Notes: generated from the sequence alone by a model not told the origin. 64,000 nt of DNA from Skeletonema tropicum (GCA_037178625.1 JAWZXG010000024.1:1-64000), one strand, 5' to 3'; positions 1-12,200 are shown, counted from the stretch's first letter. Made by a program: numbers and translations.

Positions 1-465
1 GGAGGATGATATGAATATAAACACTTAAATGGTGAAACAGACATGACGATGGCTACAACACATAGTGGAGTTAATGGATACAGTGGCGTCTTGTCTCCGT
101 GTGGTGCAGTTCAGATGGCAATCTGGCCGTGTTGTGGTGCTTGCGTCAGTCATATTATACAACACTGTGAGGGAGGGCAGAATACGTTGAGGGGGTACTG
201 ATGCAGAGGCTTTTACGATGACCTATCATCATGGGGGACTATACTTTCAATGCTCTGTAAATGATGCTGCCTTCTGCTGGTACTACTTTCAATATCACTC
301 GCAATACTACGGCTTCAGTGGACACAATCAAGCTTACAATCAAACTGAGATATCGGGAGACTTACTATTCAGCTTTAGCCTCATCCGTGTCGTTGTTATT
401 GATAACACAATTTGATTCTGTAACGTGAACAAATTGTGATACATTTGAATGAAAAAGTATATTAT
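1..465. other. No gene recognised
   Basis: Only short, unconvincing open frames are present (one of 65 codons from 218 on the plus strand and one of 72 on the minus strand), with no recognisable motif. The stretch adjoins a repeat cluster and is most likely intergenic or old repeat DNA. Confidence 0.5.
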
Positions 466-565
466 TGTTAAAGTAGGGGGGGGAGTAATGTAATCGTAGT
501 AGGAAGAAGTATATAACTCACGTTCTACTAAGTGATAAATTAACCAGTAGTTCGACACACGTTGC
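466..565 (+). repeat. Diverged extra copy of the MITE arm
   Basis: This stretch starts with tgttaaagtag followed by a G run and continues through ctcacgttctactaagtg, repeating the left arm of the MITE at 579-679 in the same orientation with scattered mismatches. It has no inverted partner of its own nearby, so it is read as a solo or truncated arm. Confidence 0.75.
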
Positions 566-578
566 TTACAGAGCCTAA

Positions 579-1039
579 TGTTAAAGTAGGGGGGGGAGTA
601 ATGTAGTCATAGTAGGAAGAAGTATATAACTCACGTTCTACTAAGTGATAACTTATCCAGTAGTTCGATACACGTAGCTGGCTCAAGCCGGTCGGCTTCT
701 CTGCCTGTCTCCAAGAAATAAACGTGTGTCCTTAAGACGCACTCGCAAACTCAACCAAATGAAGAAACAAACAATTTTAGAAGTGTAACTCAAATCTGTG
801 AAAGGGAATGTTCACTGGACAATATTGGGATTGTCACAAATACTTCCGCGAACCGTGGATTCGTGGAAATCGCTTCGCAACCACTGATGATGGTGGCCTC
901 GAGACTACCGAAATCAACCTCCATGATTTGGCTCTGCAAGCTACGTGTATCGAACTACTGGATAAGTTATCACTTAGTAGAACGTGAGTTATATACTTCT
1001 TCCTACTATGACTACATTACTCCCCCCCCTACTTTAACA
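579..1039. mobile_element. MITE with 101-bp terminal inverted repeats
   Basis: Bases 579-679 and 939-1039 are reverse complements of each other along about 101 bp, starting tgttaaagtag with an 8-G run on the left and ending in an 8-C run then ctactttaaca on the right. The 259-bp interior has no coding potential worth naming. The interior plus part of the right arm recurs at 2847-3165, so this is a dispersed non-autonomous element. No clear target-site duplication is visible at the outer edges. Superfamily unassigned. Confidence 0.85.
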
Positions 1040-2423
1040 TTGACGAATAACAAGAGAATGGATAAAGACTCCCGGACAGCCAACGCCAACCACTACGGAA
1101 AGAAGGATAAAAGAAGGGCGGCGAAGCCGCCCCTCCCCTTCCACTGGTGGTACGAACCCCACTGAGTCCGATGGCAAGAAGGGATACCAATTATTTTCCC
1201 CAGAACTGTCGGTGGTAGAAGCTGAAAATCCAGATGGAGCTCCAGCAAGCGATACTATATTGGAAAGCATTATCCCCCCTACCCTCGCCTGTTTTTTTCA
1301 CACGGTGGTTATGGGTTTGCTTTGGCCAACAAGCAGTAATGGATAAGCACAATCAACCCGGCTCTATGCCCCGCTAATTTCCTACACCCCAAGAAGAGTG
1401 ATGTGGAGCATGTGAGACAATGGAGTGTTTAAGTATGTCTTTCGCCCAAATCGGGGCCGTGGAAATTTCAAAAAGCGAAAAGAGTGCCGTCGCCTGAAGT
1501 GCGGCAATGATGCTCCTCTCGACAAACAAAAAGCAATTGAAAAAGCATTCCTCCCAAAAGGCAGGCGCCAGGACCAATAAATATGTTGGTGAAAAGAAGG
1601 AGAATGCAGACGAAGACGACAGTGGTACGACTGCTGAAAAAATAAATAAGTCCAATGGAAACCCGACGACTCCGCAGTGAATACTATTAAGTCAATCTTC
1701 AAATGACTCTACCGCTACCGATGATGAACCCTCCATTGACACCGAAAATATGTCAGAGGAAAACTCCATTTACAACGAAGGTGTAAGAGTGGTTCCAGTA
1801 AAGCACCCGATGTTGATCTCCCACTGATGACGGATGATGGAATGGTGGTATTATTTTCAAGAGACCGCTCCATTGACGACGACGGTGTATGAATACATCA
1901 TGAGTGCTGATTGAAAATCATCAGAAAAGTCACAAGAATGCAAATACCTTCTGCTCCCCCACCACCACCTCTGCTGACACGAAACGTCAACCGTCAATTC
2001 TCACCCTCTCTTATGAGCTGGTTTATAGTTTGGCCTTGGCAACCCTACTAACTCCGAGATGAGGATGATTTTGACGCTAATAGATAACGGTGTGTGAGAG
2101 AACAGCGGTACTCAAATAATAAGGACGAAGTTGAAGTGAAACAGGTAGGCGTAAATTTTGTTTCACGCTGCAGAACTAACACTACTTCTCCTCCTCTTTT
2201 GCTCTTTAACACTTCAGATCCACCAACTACACCATTGCACAGCAGAAATGAGCTAAGCGATACAATGTAGTTCAGACCTGAAAATCAAACGATGTCGTAA
2301 CATACCCACCTCCCAGAGCAGAGGTCCAGCAGTTTGGGTTCCGCACGAGAGCACGTAGTCAAAGGATGAAGCTCTCAAAACAAAGCTGTTACTACATCAA
2401 CCTGCAAAGCAAACGAAGCCAGA
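991..2423 (+). repeat. 1.43-kb dispersed repeat, copy 1, with decayed coding sequence
   Basis: This stretch matches 7092-8541 almost base for base; both copies stop abruptly after caaagcaaacgaagccaga. It begins inside the right MITE arm, so the arm may belong to a larger element. On the plus strand a reading frame without an ATG is open for about 90 codons (roughly 1052-1340; Pro/Thr-rich, then FSPELSVVEAENPDG and DTILESIIPP). Further downstream other frames give FKYVFRPNRGRGNFKKR and KQKAIEKAFLPKGR. This looks like a protein-coding exon broken by many frameshifts, possibly from the transposon that mobilised the repeat. No family could be named. Confidence 0.7.
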
Positions 2424-2846
2424 GTATGGTTGTCCTCTGTAACTACACGGCAGCTACTTACTTTACCGATTTGCGAAAGCATAGAAGACACATACTTCTA
2501 GAGTTACGTCCGCATCAAAGAAGGGTTGACTGCAGCCGCGAATGGCCGCAGGCGCAACCCCCCCAACCCCCCAAGGGGTGAGCTCATTTTTACTCGCCTC
2601 GCGGTGAAGTGGGCTCAATGACGGGTTGATTGCAATTGACTTATCTCTGGCGGTTACGTCCAAATCAACGACAGGTTGACCATGGCCGCAAACAAGAGCA
2701 CGTAGTCAAAAACGACGAAGCTCTTGCACAAAAGCCATCGACATCAACCTTCCAACCTACGCGATCGGGGCTGAGAGAGCCGGTCGTCCTGATCTAGAGG
2801 ACGATCTTGACTCTGACGCCCCTTTTTATTTCTTGGAGACGCATCG
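2424..2846. other. No gene recognised
   Basis: Between the 1.43-kb repeat and the truncated MITE there are only short open frames. The word gagcacgtagtcaaa recurs (2346 and 2696), as does a run like gttgactgcagccgcgaatggccgca / gttgaccatggccgca, suggesting more repeat debris. Confidence 0.4.
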
Positions 2847-3165
2847 AAGCCGGTCAGCTTCTCTGCCTGTCTCCAAGAAATAAACGTGTGTCCTTAAAGA
2901 CGCACTCGCAAACTCAACCAAATGAAGAAACAAACAATTTTAGAAGTGTAACTCAAATCTGTGAAAGGGAATGTTCACTGGGGGGACAATATTGGGATGT
3001 CACAAATACTTTCCGCGAACCGTGGATTCGTGGAAAATCGCTTCGCAAACCACTGATGATGGTGGCCTCGAGACTACCGAAATCAACCTCCATGATTTGG
3101 CTCTGCAAGCTAAGTGTATCGAAAAAACTACTGGATAAGTTATCACTTAGTAGAACGTGAGTTAT
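2847..3165 (+). mobile_element. Truncated second copy of the MITE
   Basis: Bases 2847-3165 repeat 685-990: aagccggtc..cttctctgcc, the aaataaacgtgtgtcctt word, the regions ending in cttagtagaacgtgagttat. The left arm and the outer half of the right arm are missing. Small insertions (for example four extra G at about 2982) separate the copies. The element stops where an unrelated GC-rich sequence (cggccctcggggccc) begins. Confidence 0.8.
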
Positions 3166-3685
3166 CGGCCCTCGGGGCCCCCGTTCATGGAGTGCAGAGC
3201 AGCGTAATAGGGGGCCGCAGGTGCCCTTCTATTACAGGTGGGAAAATTCATTATTTTTCACCCCCCATTATTCTACAGAGTTATAGGTAGGATCAGTACA
3301 TGTGTTTTTTAGTGAGAAGGTTTACTTTAGGGACACGTAGAGTCCTCGGTAGAGACTACCGGCGTAGGATCTGTATGTGTTCCTATGGTAGAAAGCAAGA
3401 AGTACCTGTTGAAAGCGAGAAATTGACTGTACTAGATGCGCTTTTTGAGCATCTAAATCGGTCTGTACGAGAAAGAAATACAGGTTTTACACGGGCGTTA
3501 GTCGATTTAGTTTTTGTCTTTCTTCGTCGCGAGAAAATGTCTTTTTGTAAAACTGTGCTTGATATATCGAATCGTGCGCTTGCAGATGTTTTACTGATCA
3601 CCAGATGCAGACGCTTAATTGAGTTGTTGTATTCTTTGTGTTGAGAAAGTGTCTGTTTTGTAAAACTGTGCAGTGATCAATTTTA
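3166..3685. other. Intergenic, with an unsupported 114-codon frame and an internal repeat
   Basis: A plus-strand frame of 114 codons (3300-3644) has no recognisable motif. Within it a word repeats: about 3535-3607 and 3645-3700 share gtctttttgtaaaactgtgc-like sequence followed by tactgatcaccagatg. Another related word (gtgatcgattatactaa) appears at about 4817, so this may be repeat sequence flanking the helicase fragment rather than a gene. Confidence 0.35.
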
Positions 3686-4771
3686 CTAATCACCAGATGA
3701 AGATCCTGCGAAGTAATCACTTGGGATTTCATGATCCTTCTTCGCTTCTTTCCACTTCTTGTTCGGGTTGGTTATGATGTTGGTAATCCTGGTTGTCAGG
3801 TCTGTCCTGTCTTTGATGAAATTGCCCTTGATTGCTGCTGCGTACGATGTTTCTGTGATTTCTTCCAACTTTCTCTTGCTATACCTTGTCTTCGACTCTT
3901 CTGCCTTCCCCTCCAAGTATTTCACCCAATTTGCTCGCTTCTTGTACGATTCGCAGAACTGGCCATTTTGCTTTCTCTTGCAATTTTTTAATCGGTTCGT
4001 TGAAATGTTGCTTCCGGTCCAGTATATGGCACTGTCCGACGGGTATGCTTGATCTTTGGAGCCAAGTGTTTTGCCTCTGCTGGTAGCCACGTACATTGTT
4101 CCAAGAAACTTGCTAATCTCCCACAACTCATCTGCTGGATCTATTATCATGCGGTTCCAGCGGTCTCCTTTGTCGAATCCAGCTTCGAGTCCTTGACAGC
4201 GGTGGATGGTGATGGCGTAGGCAATTTGCAATGGCATGAATAATGCGGTGCAGCATCCTCTGTTGCAAATCTGCTCGTAGGGTGGGATTGGCACGTGCTG
4301 TGCGCAATAAGTTGGGGTAGGATGCATTTGTATCAGTATGAAATGAGTTAGTAGTGTTTTCGCAGAGAGTGGCAATTGTCTTGTGTCTTTCGTGTGTCAA
4401 CTTTTACTCACCGTTGGGTTGTTCTTGTCCCATGGGTCCTCGCCTGGTGGTGGTTTGTATGTAGGGAAATCCACAACAATGTACTTCGGTAGGCTAACCT
4501 CACCTTTACCGTTTGGTCCAACGGAGCGATCCTTATCGTAAACGATCTCGACAACTACCCCAATAGCTGAGACGTACAATCCTGAGTTGGGATCGATGTT
4601 GGCTGACTCCAAGCAAACATGTGCACCTACGCACACATCAAAGGTGTAGAATAGCCTCCTGCCGTAAAAGTGCGACTGGTATGCTGTGTTATTGCCCGCC
4701 ATCCTGCTGCTGAATTGACACCTGAGCCTAGCTATTGGTACTTTCAGTCGTTCGTGTGTTTTGATCAGCAT
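3686..4771 (-). CDS. PIF1-type helicase, C-terminal part only (2 exons)
   Basis: Exons are 4771-4412 and 4297-3686, joined in phase 0 across a 114-bp intron (donor ACG|GTGAGT, acceptor cgcacag|CAC), giving 323 aa. Residues 45-75 carry GAHVCLESANIDPNSGLYVSA, like the 'G..V....N....GL.NG..G.V' stretch of PIF1/Helitron helicases. Exon 2 has AYAITIHRCQG, the SF1B motif normally written TIHKSQG, then MYVATSRGKT, resembling motif VI. A Lys/Arg-rich tail follows. Walker A and B are absent here and in the 1 kb upstream, so this cannot be a working helicase on its own. It is either a transposon-derived fragment (PIF1-like or Helitron-like) or the remaining end of a rearranged gene. The splice site inside motif-bearing sequence argues for a real exon structure. 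Confidence 0.7.
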
Positions 4772-4890
4772 GTCTACGTAGGCAGTTGCATTTGTTTATT
4801 AGGTAAAATTGTTCAGTGATCGATTATACTAAAATGATTCAATAAGCAAGCGATACTTAGTGCGGCAGTGCACATGCACACAAAATAAAC

Positions 4891-5672
4891 TCACATGATA
4901 GTTGAATCAGGAGAGGCCTTCTCTCCGACAGGTACCGGTTTAGACTTTTTCGTGACAGCACCTTTCTCGGACAAATCCGGTTCATCATCATCTTGAACAG
5001 GTTGATCACGGGAGCCCGAATGAGTTTTGTCTTCAAGTACAAGTTTCCCGTTCTCATCACTGGTGTGAAGTTGAAGGTTGAAAAAAAAACTTGTAAGTAA
5101 AAAGGAAAGACAGAATTTGTAAAACGGTACAATGAACAAAAATACCAAAATCTTTTGAACCACACGAAATTTAACCTTCTCTCTTACCAAAAATGCTCAC
5201 AATTTGAAGTGTACGGCGCTTGGCTTGTACCTCCTTTCTGAGCAATAGCGGCAAACATTAAGAAGTTGACCGCTGCAGACACCAGATCATCTTTGTCAGT
5301 AGAATCAGTCTTACCAACTGGGACATTCGGGTAATGTTCAGACAGTTCATTCAGGATGTACTTGATTGACCCGACTTCAAAGACGGAAAGAGCAGAAAAG
5401 AGCAGTTGTTCCTTCTCCAACTTGGCAACGTCAAACCCATCGCCTAATGCAACAGACGCTAGCAGAAAGAAGATACGATCGTCGGTACGCACCAAACGCC
5501 AATTGATGTCTGTTACGCTCAATGCAATGACAGGAGCCGACGGTTTAGCAGCAGTCTTGACCCCTGACGAAGTAAGACGTGCATCGACATTGCTCCGATT
5601 CCGCACGGCACGGAAGCCCTTACCATTACTACCAACGGTGGATATAACTGGATTTGTGTTGCCAAACTTCAT
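4891..5672 (-). CDS. Hypothetical protein, two exons
   Basis: Exon 1 is 5672-5188 and exon 2 is 5059-4891, with a 127-bp intron (donor TTTTTG|GTAAGAG, acceptor tcacaccag|TGAT). The phase-2 join keeps the frame and gives about 217 aa. Residues 1-60 are basic and Ser-rich, a hydrophobic/helical middle follows (about 60-150, with IFFLLASVALGDGF), and the tail is acidic then basic (QDDDEPDLSEKG, KKSKPVPVGEK). No family is recognised. It lies 120 bp upstream of the helicase fragment on the same strand. A donor-like ATGTGAGT sits right at its stop codon, so the two could once have been parts of one longer gene, although no in-frame acceptor joins them now. Confidence 0.55.
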
Positions 5673-7091
5673 TATTTATTCGGACAATGTAGAAATGTGA
5701 TGATGTAAATGATGCAATGCATAATTTATGAGAGCTGTTGAACGGCTCGACAACGTACAAACTGCCTACATAACCGCCGCCAACGCACCAGCGCAATAAT
5801 CAGCAGAGAACAATGCAATCAATAACCAACCACGTCATGAAGTAAACGAGTTCCTTCGTAAGCTACGTCGGCAACACAAGATCTTGTGGTTCAACACATC
5901 GACAACACGTCGACAAAAAGATTCAGCTCAACACAAGACGTCGACGTGGAGTTAAGAACTGACGTATTGATCAGTACGTGGCCAAAGATCGGCAGTTATT
6001 CAAATGCAAACACGTCGGCAACCAACGTCGGCGTCTATTTAGACTTGCATCAATAGACGACTCGGCAGATAATGTAATTGAGCCAATGTCGACCTGAGTA
6101 CTTGCTGCATGAACTTAAATACTTTTTTGTTCATTGGATTTTGCCAACACCTGACTTCTGGTACTTTGTGACGTAAGACGATTGGAATCAAGTGTACTAA
6201 TTCCTTAAGTAACGAAGTTTACCACGTCACTCAGAGAAAAAATTAAGAAAATAGAGGGTGACGGGGATGCACACCGGAAAGAACGAAGAAGCTCATCGAC
6301 AATCTGACTTAATTAGCCTGGAAAAGTCCTTTTTAGCACAAATCAAGCGATTTTTAGATCTAAATCATAAGATATAGCATCTAAATGACAATGAAAATGG
6401 GCATTTCAGCGGGGATAGGAGGGGGGAAAATCCCAACACTTCAAGTTGAAGTTCCGGAAGTAATTTGCTCGCTACTTTGGATCTCCCCGATGGAAAAGAT
6501 ATGCCTTGTACGCTGGCCCACGCCCACGAAACGCCAACAAAACTTACGACCGTTAGAACAATGACAGCTACCACGCCTTTTCTCATTCTTGAGACCTTTT
6601 GATTCAAATTTTTTGTGGCCTGTCTCCACGCAATTAGAACCGCTGATGAAGGTGGCTAAGCTCCACCGAAACTCGTAATTAATGAATCATAAAAGTTCGG
6701 TTATATTGCTTACTACCATCATCTGGAAAAACTCCTAGCTTGTAATAAGGACTTCGTGGCTTATTGCATTCAAGACATTTCTTTTCACATTGATAAAGAT
6801 TGACAACGTCATTGCAGAGCAACTTTATAGCCGTATTCTATTGTAAAGAGACTAATTGGTAAAATTGTGCACAGCACCAATTAATACCAATTAAGGCCAA
6901 CGTCATTGCAGAGCAACTTATAGCCGAAGTCCGTTGTATAAAGACTACTGACAAGCCACACAGCAAATGGCCAACAGCAAGATGACGACACAATACTTTA
7001 CAGGCCCGAGGGCCCGCGCTGAATGGTGGCCCGCCACATACACCGCTGCACGCCACCACTATCGCACCATTCTGCGCGCCCCCCCTGTTTA
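5673..7091. other. 1.4 kb without a convincing gene
   Basis: 5720-6060 is rich in gtcga/gtcgg words (cacgtcgac, gacgtcgacgtgg, acgtcggcaacc) forming small palindromes. An 80-codon minus-strand frame (6607-6365) begins with a short basic stretch and a hydrophobic run resembling a signal peptide (GVVAVIVLTVVSFVG), but it has no other support. A roughly 50-bp word, caacgtcattgcagagcaac, occurs twice, at 6807 and 6899. The end (6998-7090) is GC-rich. Confidence 0.4.
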
Positions 7092-8541
7092 ATATACTTC
7101 TTCCTACTATGACTACATTACTCCCCCCCCTACTTTAACATTGACGAATAACAAGAGAATGGATAAAGACTCCCGGACAGCCAACGCCAACCACTACGGA
7201 AAGAAGGATAAAAGAAGGGCGGCGAAGCCGCCCCTCCCCTTCCACTGGTGGTACGAACCCCACTGAGTCCGATGGCAAGAAGGGATACCAATTATTTTCC
7301 CCAGAACTGTCGGTGGTAGAAGCTGAAAATCCAGATGGAGCTCCAGCAAGCGATACTATATTGGAAAGCATTATCCCCCTACCCTCGCCTGTTTTTTTTC
7401 ACACGGTGGTTATGGGTTTGCTTTGGCCAACAAGCAGTAATGGATAAGCACAATCAACCCGGCTCTATGCCCCGCTAATTTCCTACACCCCAAGAAGAGT
7501 GATGTGGAGCATGTGAGACAATGGAGTGTTTAAGTATGTCTTTCGCCCAAATCGGGGCCGTGTTGAAACTATGAAAAAAGAAAAAGAAATTTCAAAAAGC
7601 GAAAAGAGTGCCGTCGCCTGAAGTGCGGCAATGATGCTCCTCTCGACAAACAAAAAGCAATTGAAAAAGCATTCCTCCCAAAAGGCAGGCGCCAGGACCA
7701 ATAAATATGTTGGTGAAAAGAAGGAGAATGCAGACGAAGACGACAGTGGTACGACTGCTGAAAAAATAAATAAGTCCGATGGAAACCCGACGACTCCGCA
7801 GTGAATACTATTAAGTCAATCTTCAAATGACTCTACCGATGATGAACCCTCCATTGACACCGAAAATATGTCAGAGGAAAACTCCATTTACAACGAAGGT
7901 GTAAGAGTGGTTCCAGTAAAGCACCCGATGTTGATCTCCCACTGATGACGGATGATGGAATGGTGGTATTATTTTCAAGAGACCGCTCCATTGACGACGA
8001 CGGTGTATGAATACATCATGAGTGCTGATTGAAAATCATCAGAAAAGTCACAAGAATGCAAATACCTTCTGCTCCCCCACCACCACCTCTGCTGACACGA
8101 AACGTCAACCATCAATTCTCACCCTCTCTTATGAGCTGGTTTATAGTTTGGCCTTGGCAACCCTACTAACTCCGAGATGAGGATGATTTTGACGCTAATA
8201 GATAACGGTGTGTGAGAGAACAGCGGTACTCAAATAATAAGGACGAAGTTGAAGTGAAACAGGTAGGCGTAAATTTGGTTTCACGCTGCAGAACTAACAC
8301 TACTTCTCCTCCTCTTTTGCTCTTTAACACTTCAGATCCACCAACTACACCATTGCACAGCAGAAATGAGCTAAGCGATACAATGTAGTTCAGACCTGAA
8401 AATCAAACGATGTCGTAACATACCCACCTCCCAGAGCAGAGGTCCAGCGGTTTGGGTTCCGCACGAGAGCACGTAGTCAAAGGATGAAGCTCTCAAAACA
8501 AAGCTGTTACTACATCAACCTGCAAAGCAAACGAAGCCAGA
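7092..8541 (+). repeat. 1.45-kb dispersed repeat, copy 2
   Basis: This is a near-identical direct copy of 991-2423. It differs by a 21-bp insertion (about 7563-7583, tgaaactatgaaaaaag..), loss of a short ctaccg-type unit near 7840, one C fewer in the C run at about 7375, and a few substitutions. It starts at atatacttcttcctac, inside what is the right MITE arm in copy 1, and ends at the same base as copy 1, so the copies share true element boundaries. The decayed plus-strand coding sequence is also present here. Confidence 0.85.
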
Positions 8542-8856
8542 TGCCTACCCGGCAGCTACACTTGCTGAGGGAAAGCAATTGTACAAACTTACCTATTTTA
8601 GATAACGAGGAATGACCCCACAGAGACACGTATCCATTTAAGGAGAAAACTCGTGTCAACGAGGGAGAGCTAAATGACTCGCAACTTTGCATCGACAAAG
8701 CCGCCTATCCTCACTATTACTATTGCTATCCGCTGAAGAAGTTAATTCGAAAGCGTAGTCATCCACGCTTCGGTAATATAGTAATACCACTTTATCTGAT
8801 ATTGGTTCATATATTGATTATAGAGAGAAGTAAGGTCGCTCGCTTCGCTCGCTCCC
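8542..8856. other. No gene recognised
   Basis: A short stretch between the repeat and the Copia LTR. It contains a small palindromic run (ggtcgctcgcttcgctcgctcc, about 8834-8855) directly outside the LTR, and an imperfect hairpin around cgaaagcgtagtcatccacgcttcg. Confidence 0.4.
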
Positions 8857-9249
8857 CATCGACGTTGACTTGCGGTACGAGTATCACTGATCTGAACGAC
8901 GGGTGGCTCGGCGAAAGTGAAGGATGAAGGACGTATGAAGATTCTGGAACGTTGAGTTCAAATACCAAATTAAGCTGGATGTTGGAGCTATCTGCTCATC
9001 TATCCTACCCGACTATCGAAGTATTATTGGGAGAAGTCTCCGCCATAGTCGGCTTCGTCTACTACACGTTGTTTATTCTTTATTTCTATCTACTAAGTGA
9101 GCGCCATGGGCGAAAAGTGTCGTCCGTCGAGAGGCGACGTGTCGTGATCTTGAAGTTCTCATCAAAAAAGATTGAGACACATATCCTAAAATAAAGATCC
9201 CATTTTCCCATAATCCATAAATATCCCGTACGAAATGCATAACTCAACA
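8857..9249 (-). repeat. 3' LTR of the Copia element
   Basis: Read on the minus strand it starts TGTTGAGTTATGC, the usual TG opening of a Copia LTR, and follows directly after a purine tract. It matches 13952-14344 at 392 of 393 positions. The far end (..GTCAACGTCGATG) does not end in CA, so the true border could be a base or two off. An 80-codon plus-strand frame inside is a chance frame shared by both LTRs. Confidence 0.92.
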
Positions 9250-9260
9250 CTCCCCTATCA
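9250..9260 (-). promoter_or_regulatory. Polypurine tract next to the 3' LTR
   Basis: On the minus strand GATAGGGGAG lies immediately before the LTR start TGTTGAG. This is the position and composition expected for the plus-strand DNA primer of an LTR retrotransposon. Confidence 0.7.
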
Positions 9261-9273
9261 TTGAGTACCCCTT

Positions 9274-12200
9274 TCAGGTCAACTTGACTGGACAATCCAA
9301 AGTATCTCCATGCCAGAAAAGTAGAGGTTGAAGGACCTGCCAAACAGATTGCATTCCCCAATGCTTGCTCAAAATGTCCGCGGGGTTATTCTTTCCGTTC
9401 AACCAAACGAATGCATAATGTCCTGTAGCAACAGCTTCACGAACGAAGTGATAAGATAGCATCAAGTGTCTCTTCGCAAGTCTTGAATGTGGTTGCGTAG
9501 TTGAGTCAACAACAGTTTTGTTATCTCCAACGAGTATCGAACGATCAACAATAGGTACACCAAGGTAAAGTAGGGTATACTTCAAGTCTTTCAATTGTTC
9601 AATTGCGGTTCTCGCTGCAACATTCTCAGATCCAAAAGTAGCAGTTTCAACTGTAGATTGTTTCTTTGAATACCAATCGATGGGCGTCTGATTAAGAAAG
9701 TGAAGAACAGCAGTGATTGCCTTTCCGCTTAACATATCATGATAAAGGTTCGCATCGACATAAGATAATGACTGCACTGGATTACCTCTAGCTGAGGGTA
9801 AATTCTTCGGATACTCTTCTTTAGATCCAGCATACGGTGTACGTGACCAGTCATATTCCTCAAACTCCATATCGCTCAAATCAGGCATATCAGTTCTGTA
9901 CCGTATGGTAGCATCACTCATCTTGCATAAGTACCCATATAGTCCTTTAACCATTTCCAAATGTCCTTTCCTAGGTTGGACCCTGAAACTGCCGAGAGTC
10001 ATCACATGAACCGTGATATCAATTCTCCCCAGAGATACTGCCCATTGCACCGCACCAATCAACGACTGATAGATCTTGGTCTCCTCATCATCGCAGAACT
10101 CAGAAGTATCCAATTCAGGATGCGCATTAGGTTGCATCGGTGCCTTTTTGAAACGCGGTTCTTCTCCAAATAAGCGGATATAAGTATCTTTCATCTTCTC
10201 AATATACTTCTTGGGTGCCGAACACAGAGTACCATCATCTTCTCTCCAATAGTCACATCCCAATAGATATTTAATCGGTTCAGTTCCCTTCAACTTGAAC
10301 TTAGCAACGTCCGTCAAGTATTTGATGATTGCCTTGGGGTCCTTCGATCCAATAGTGAGGTCATCCACATAAGTAGCAATGTACTCATAGTATCCTTCAA
10401 AGATAGGAACAGTAACTCCATCATAGGTGTACGCAGGATCCTCGTGTTTCAGTTCTTGCTGAGACATTACAGTGCCGTCACTATTCATCGCTCTCATCCA
10501 AATATCAGGTTCAGCAGGACATGGAACGAATCCCATTTCTCGCAAGACATCACTGAGTACTTCGTGAAATCTCTTGGCACTAGTCTTGAGTCCATAAAGT
10601 GACCCGACAATGATGAAGATGTGGTCCTTCAGCTCCCCAAATTCTCCGCCAGCAATAACAAAGACCTTCTCAGTAGTCTTGGCTTCGAGAAATGCATTTC
10701 CAATATCGGTCTGGTACACTTCGAGATCATTGAGCTCAGAAAGAAAGACAATGAGTCTAATACCACGAAGAGAAACAACCCCAGAGTATACACTTTCCAA
10801 CGGTGCATCAGTAAGATGTCCACCAGCGACAATCCTAGCCTTTCTCCTTCCATCATGCTTGCAAGCATATACAATGTGAAGCCTAATCTTCTTGTAGCCT
10901 GGTGGTTCTCGGGTGGTACTCCGATGTCCTCGATCATCAAAGACATTGTACTCGAACATCTGATCGATCTCCTTCTTTTCTGCATCCTGCCAAAGAGTAT
11001 TGCCATTCTCCTCGTCAAACTGCACTGCTTGCTCGTGATTCCTCGGAACCTTCACTCCAAACATGTATATAGGAGTATTCTTGAAGCTCTTTCGTTTTGC
11101 TTCGTTCACCATACGCATCAGTTTCTTCGAGTTATTCGCAAGTTTCTTCAACTTCAACCTTGGACACTGCTTCTGCCATTCATCCAGTAGACCGTTCTCC
11201 ATAGCATATTCCGCAATGAGAAAGTTGTTGGTGTCGTAGATGACGTTGATAGGTTCGTAGGTAATCTCCCCAGACTCCCAGAGAATGAGCACTTGAGGTA
11301 TCTCTCCCCGCTTCAAAGCTCTCTTATGACCAATGATCTTCCTGAAATTCCAGGTCTTATCCTCATGCTGAATCTGTTCTTCAATGAATTCACACATATC
11401 ATTCCACTCCACATAATCCTCTAGCTCTGTACCTCCCACCTTGACCTTGAATCTATGTCTTGATCCTTGACTCTCCAAGTTGCGGTTGAACTCGTCCATC
11501 GCCTCCTCGTATTCATCCAAGTCAATCTCCTCATAATCAATAATGGTTGCCCTGTTGCGAGTACCATCCTCATTATGCCTCATGAGAAAAGTTCTACCAA
11601 GAAGTTCGTCTGGAGAAAACATCGCCGTCCTCTTGAGATTTGGATCTCCCATATCACGTGTCTTCACTATCTCTGCGATGCCTTCGTCATCGATGTCCTT
11701 CGGCTTAGGATCGTAAGGAGGAATATTGAGAATGTCTGTTTCAGGGTCAAGCTTCCTGAGACTAGATCGGTAGAGGATCTCCTGAGTCTGTTCGTTAAAG
11801 ACCTTGAAAGTACAGCTGTGTCCGACGTCTTCGGCGTATCCAATAAAACGAACAATAATTTCGTTGGATTCAGAAGGAAAGTTCTTGCCAGATCCTCGAT
11901 AGTTCCCAATACCAACAGGTTCCCAGAAAGTGAAATGCGTGAGCATAGAAATGTCTGGAGTTTGTCCAGTAAGAGCCTCGACAGGAGTCCTCCAATTCAG
12001 AAATTGCTTCGCAGTTCTATTCATAATGAACGTGACATATTCAAAAGCCTCGTACCAAGATTCGACAGGTGCATCAGACCAATTCAATACCCAATTGGCG
12101 AATTTCTTGAGCTCCCCAATCATCCTTTCAACGAAATTCTGATGGTGATAGTGTGGTTCCGATTGCCAATCATCGATGAAAAGAGTGCGTAAAATATCCT

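Noticed and set aside
1034..7371. Identical 78-codon minus-strand frames at 1034-1270 and 7135-7371
   Set aside because: They repeat only because they sit in the 1.43-kb repeat; the opposite strand has the better, though broken, coding pattern.
10621..12192. Plus-strand frames of 189 and 241 codons inside the Copia element
   Set aside because: They lie antisense to integrase/RT coding sequence that has clear catalytic motifs; no motif of their own.
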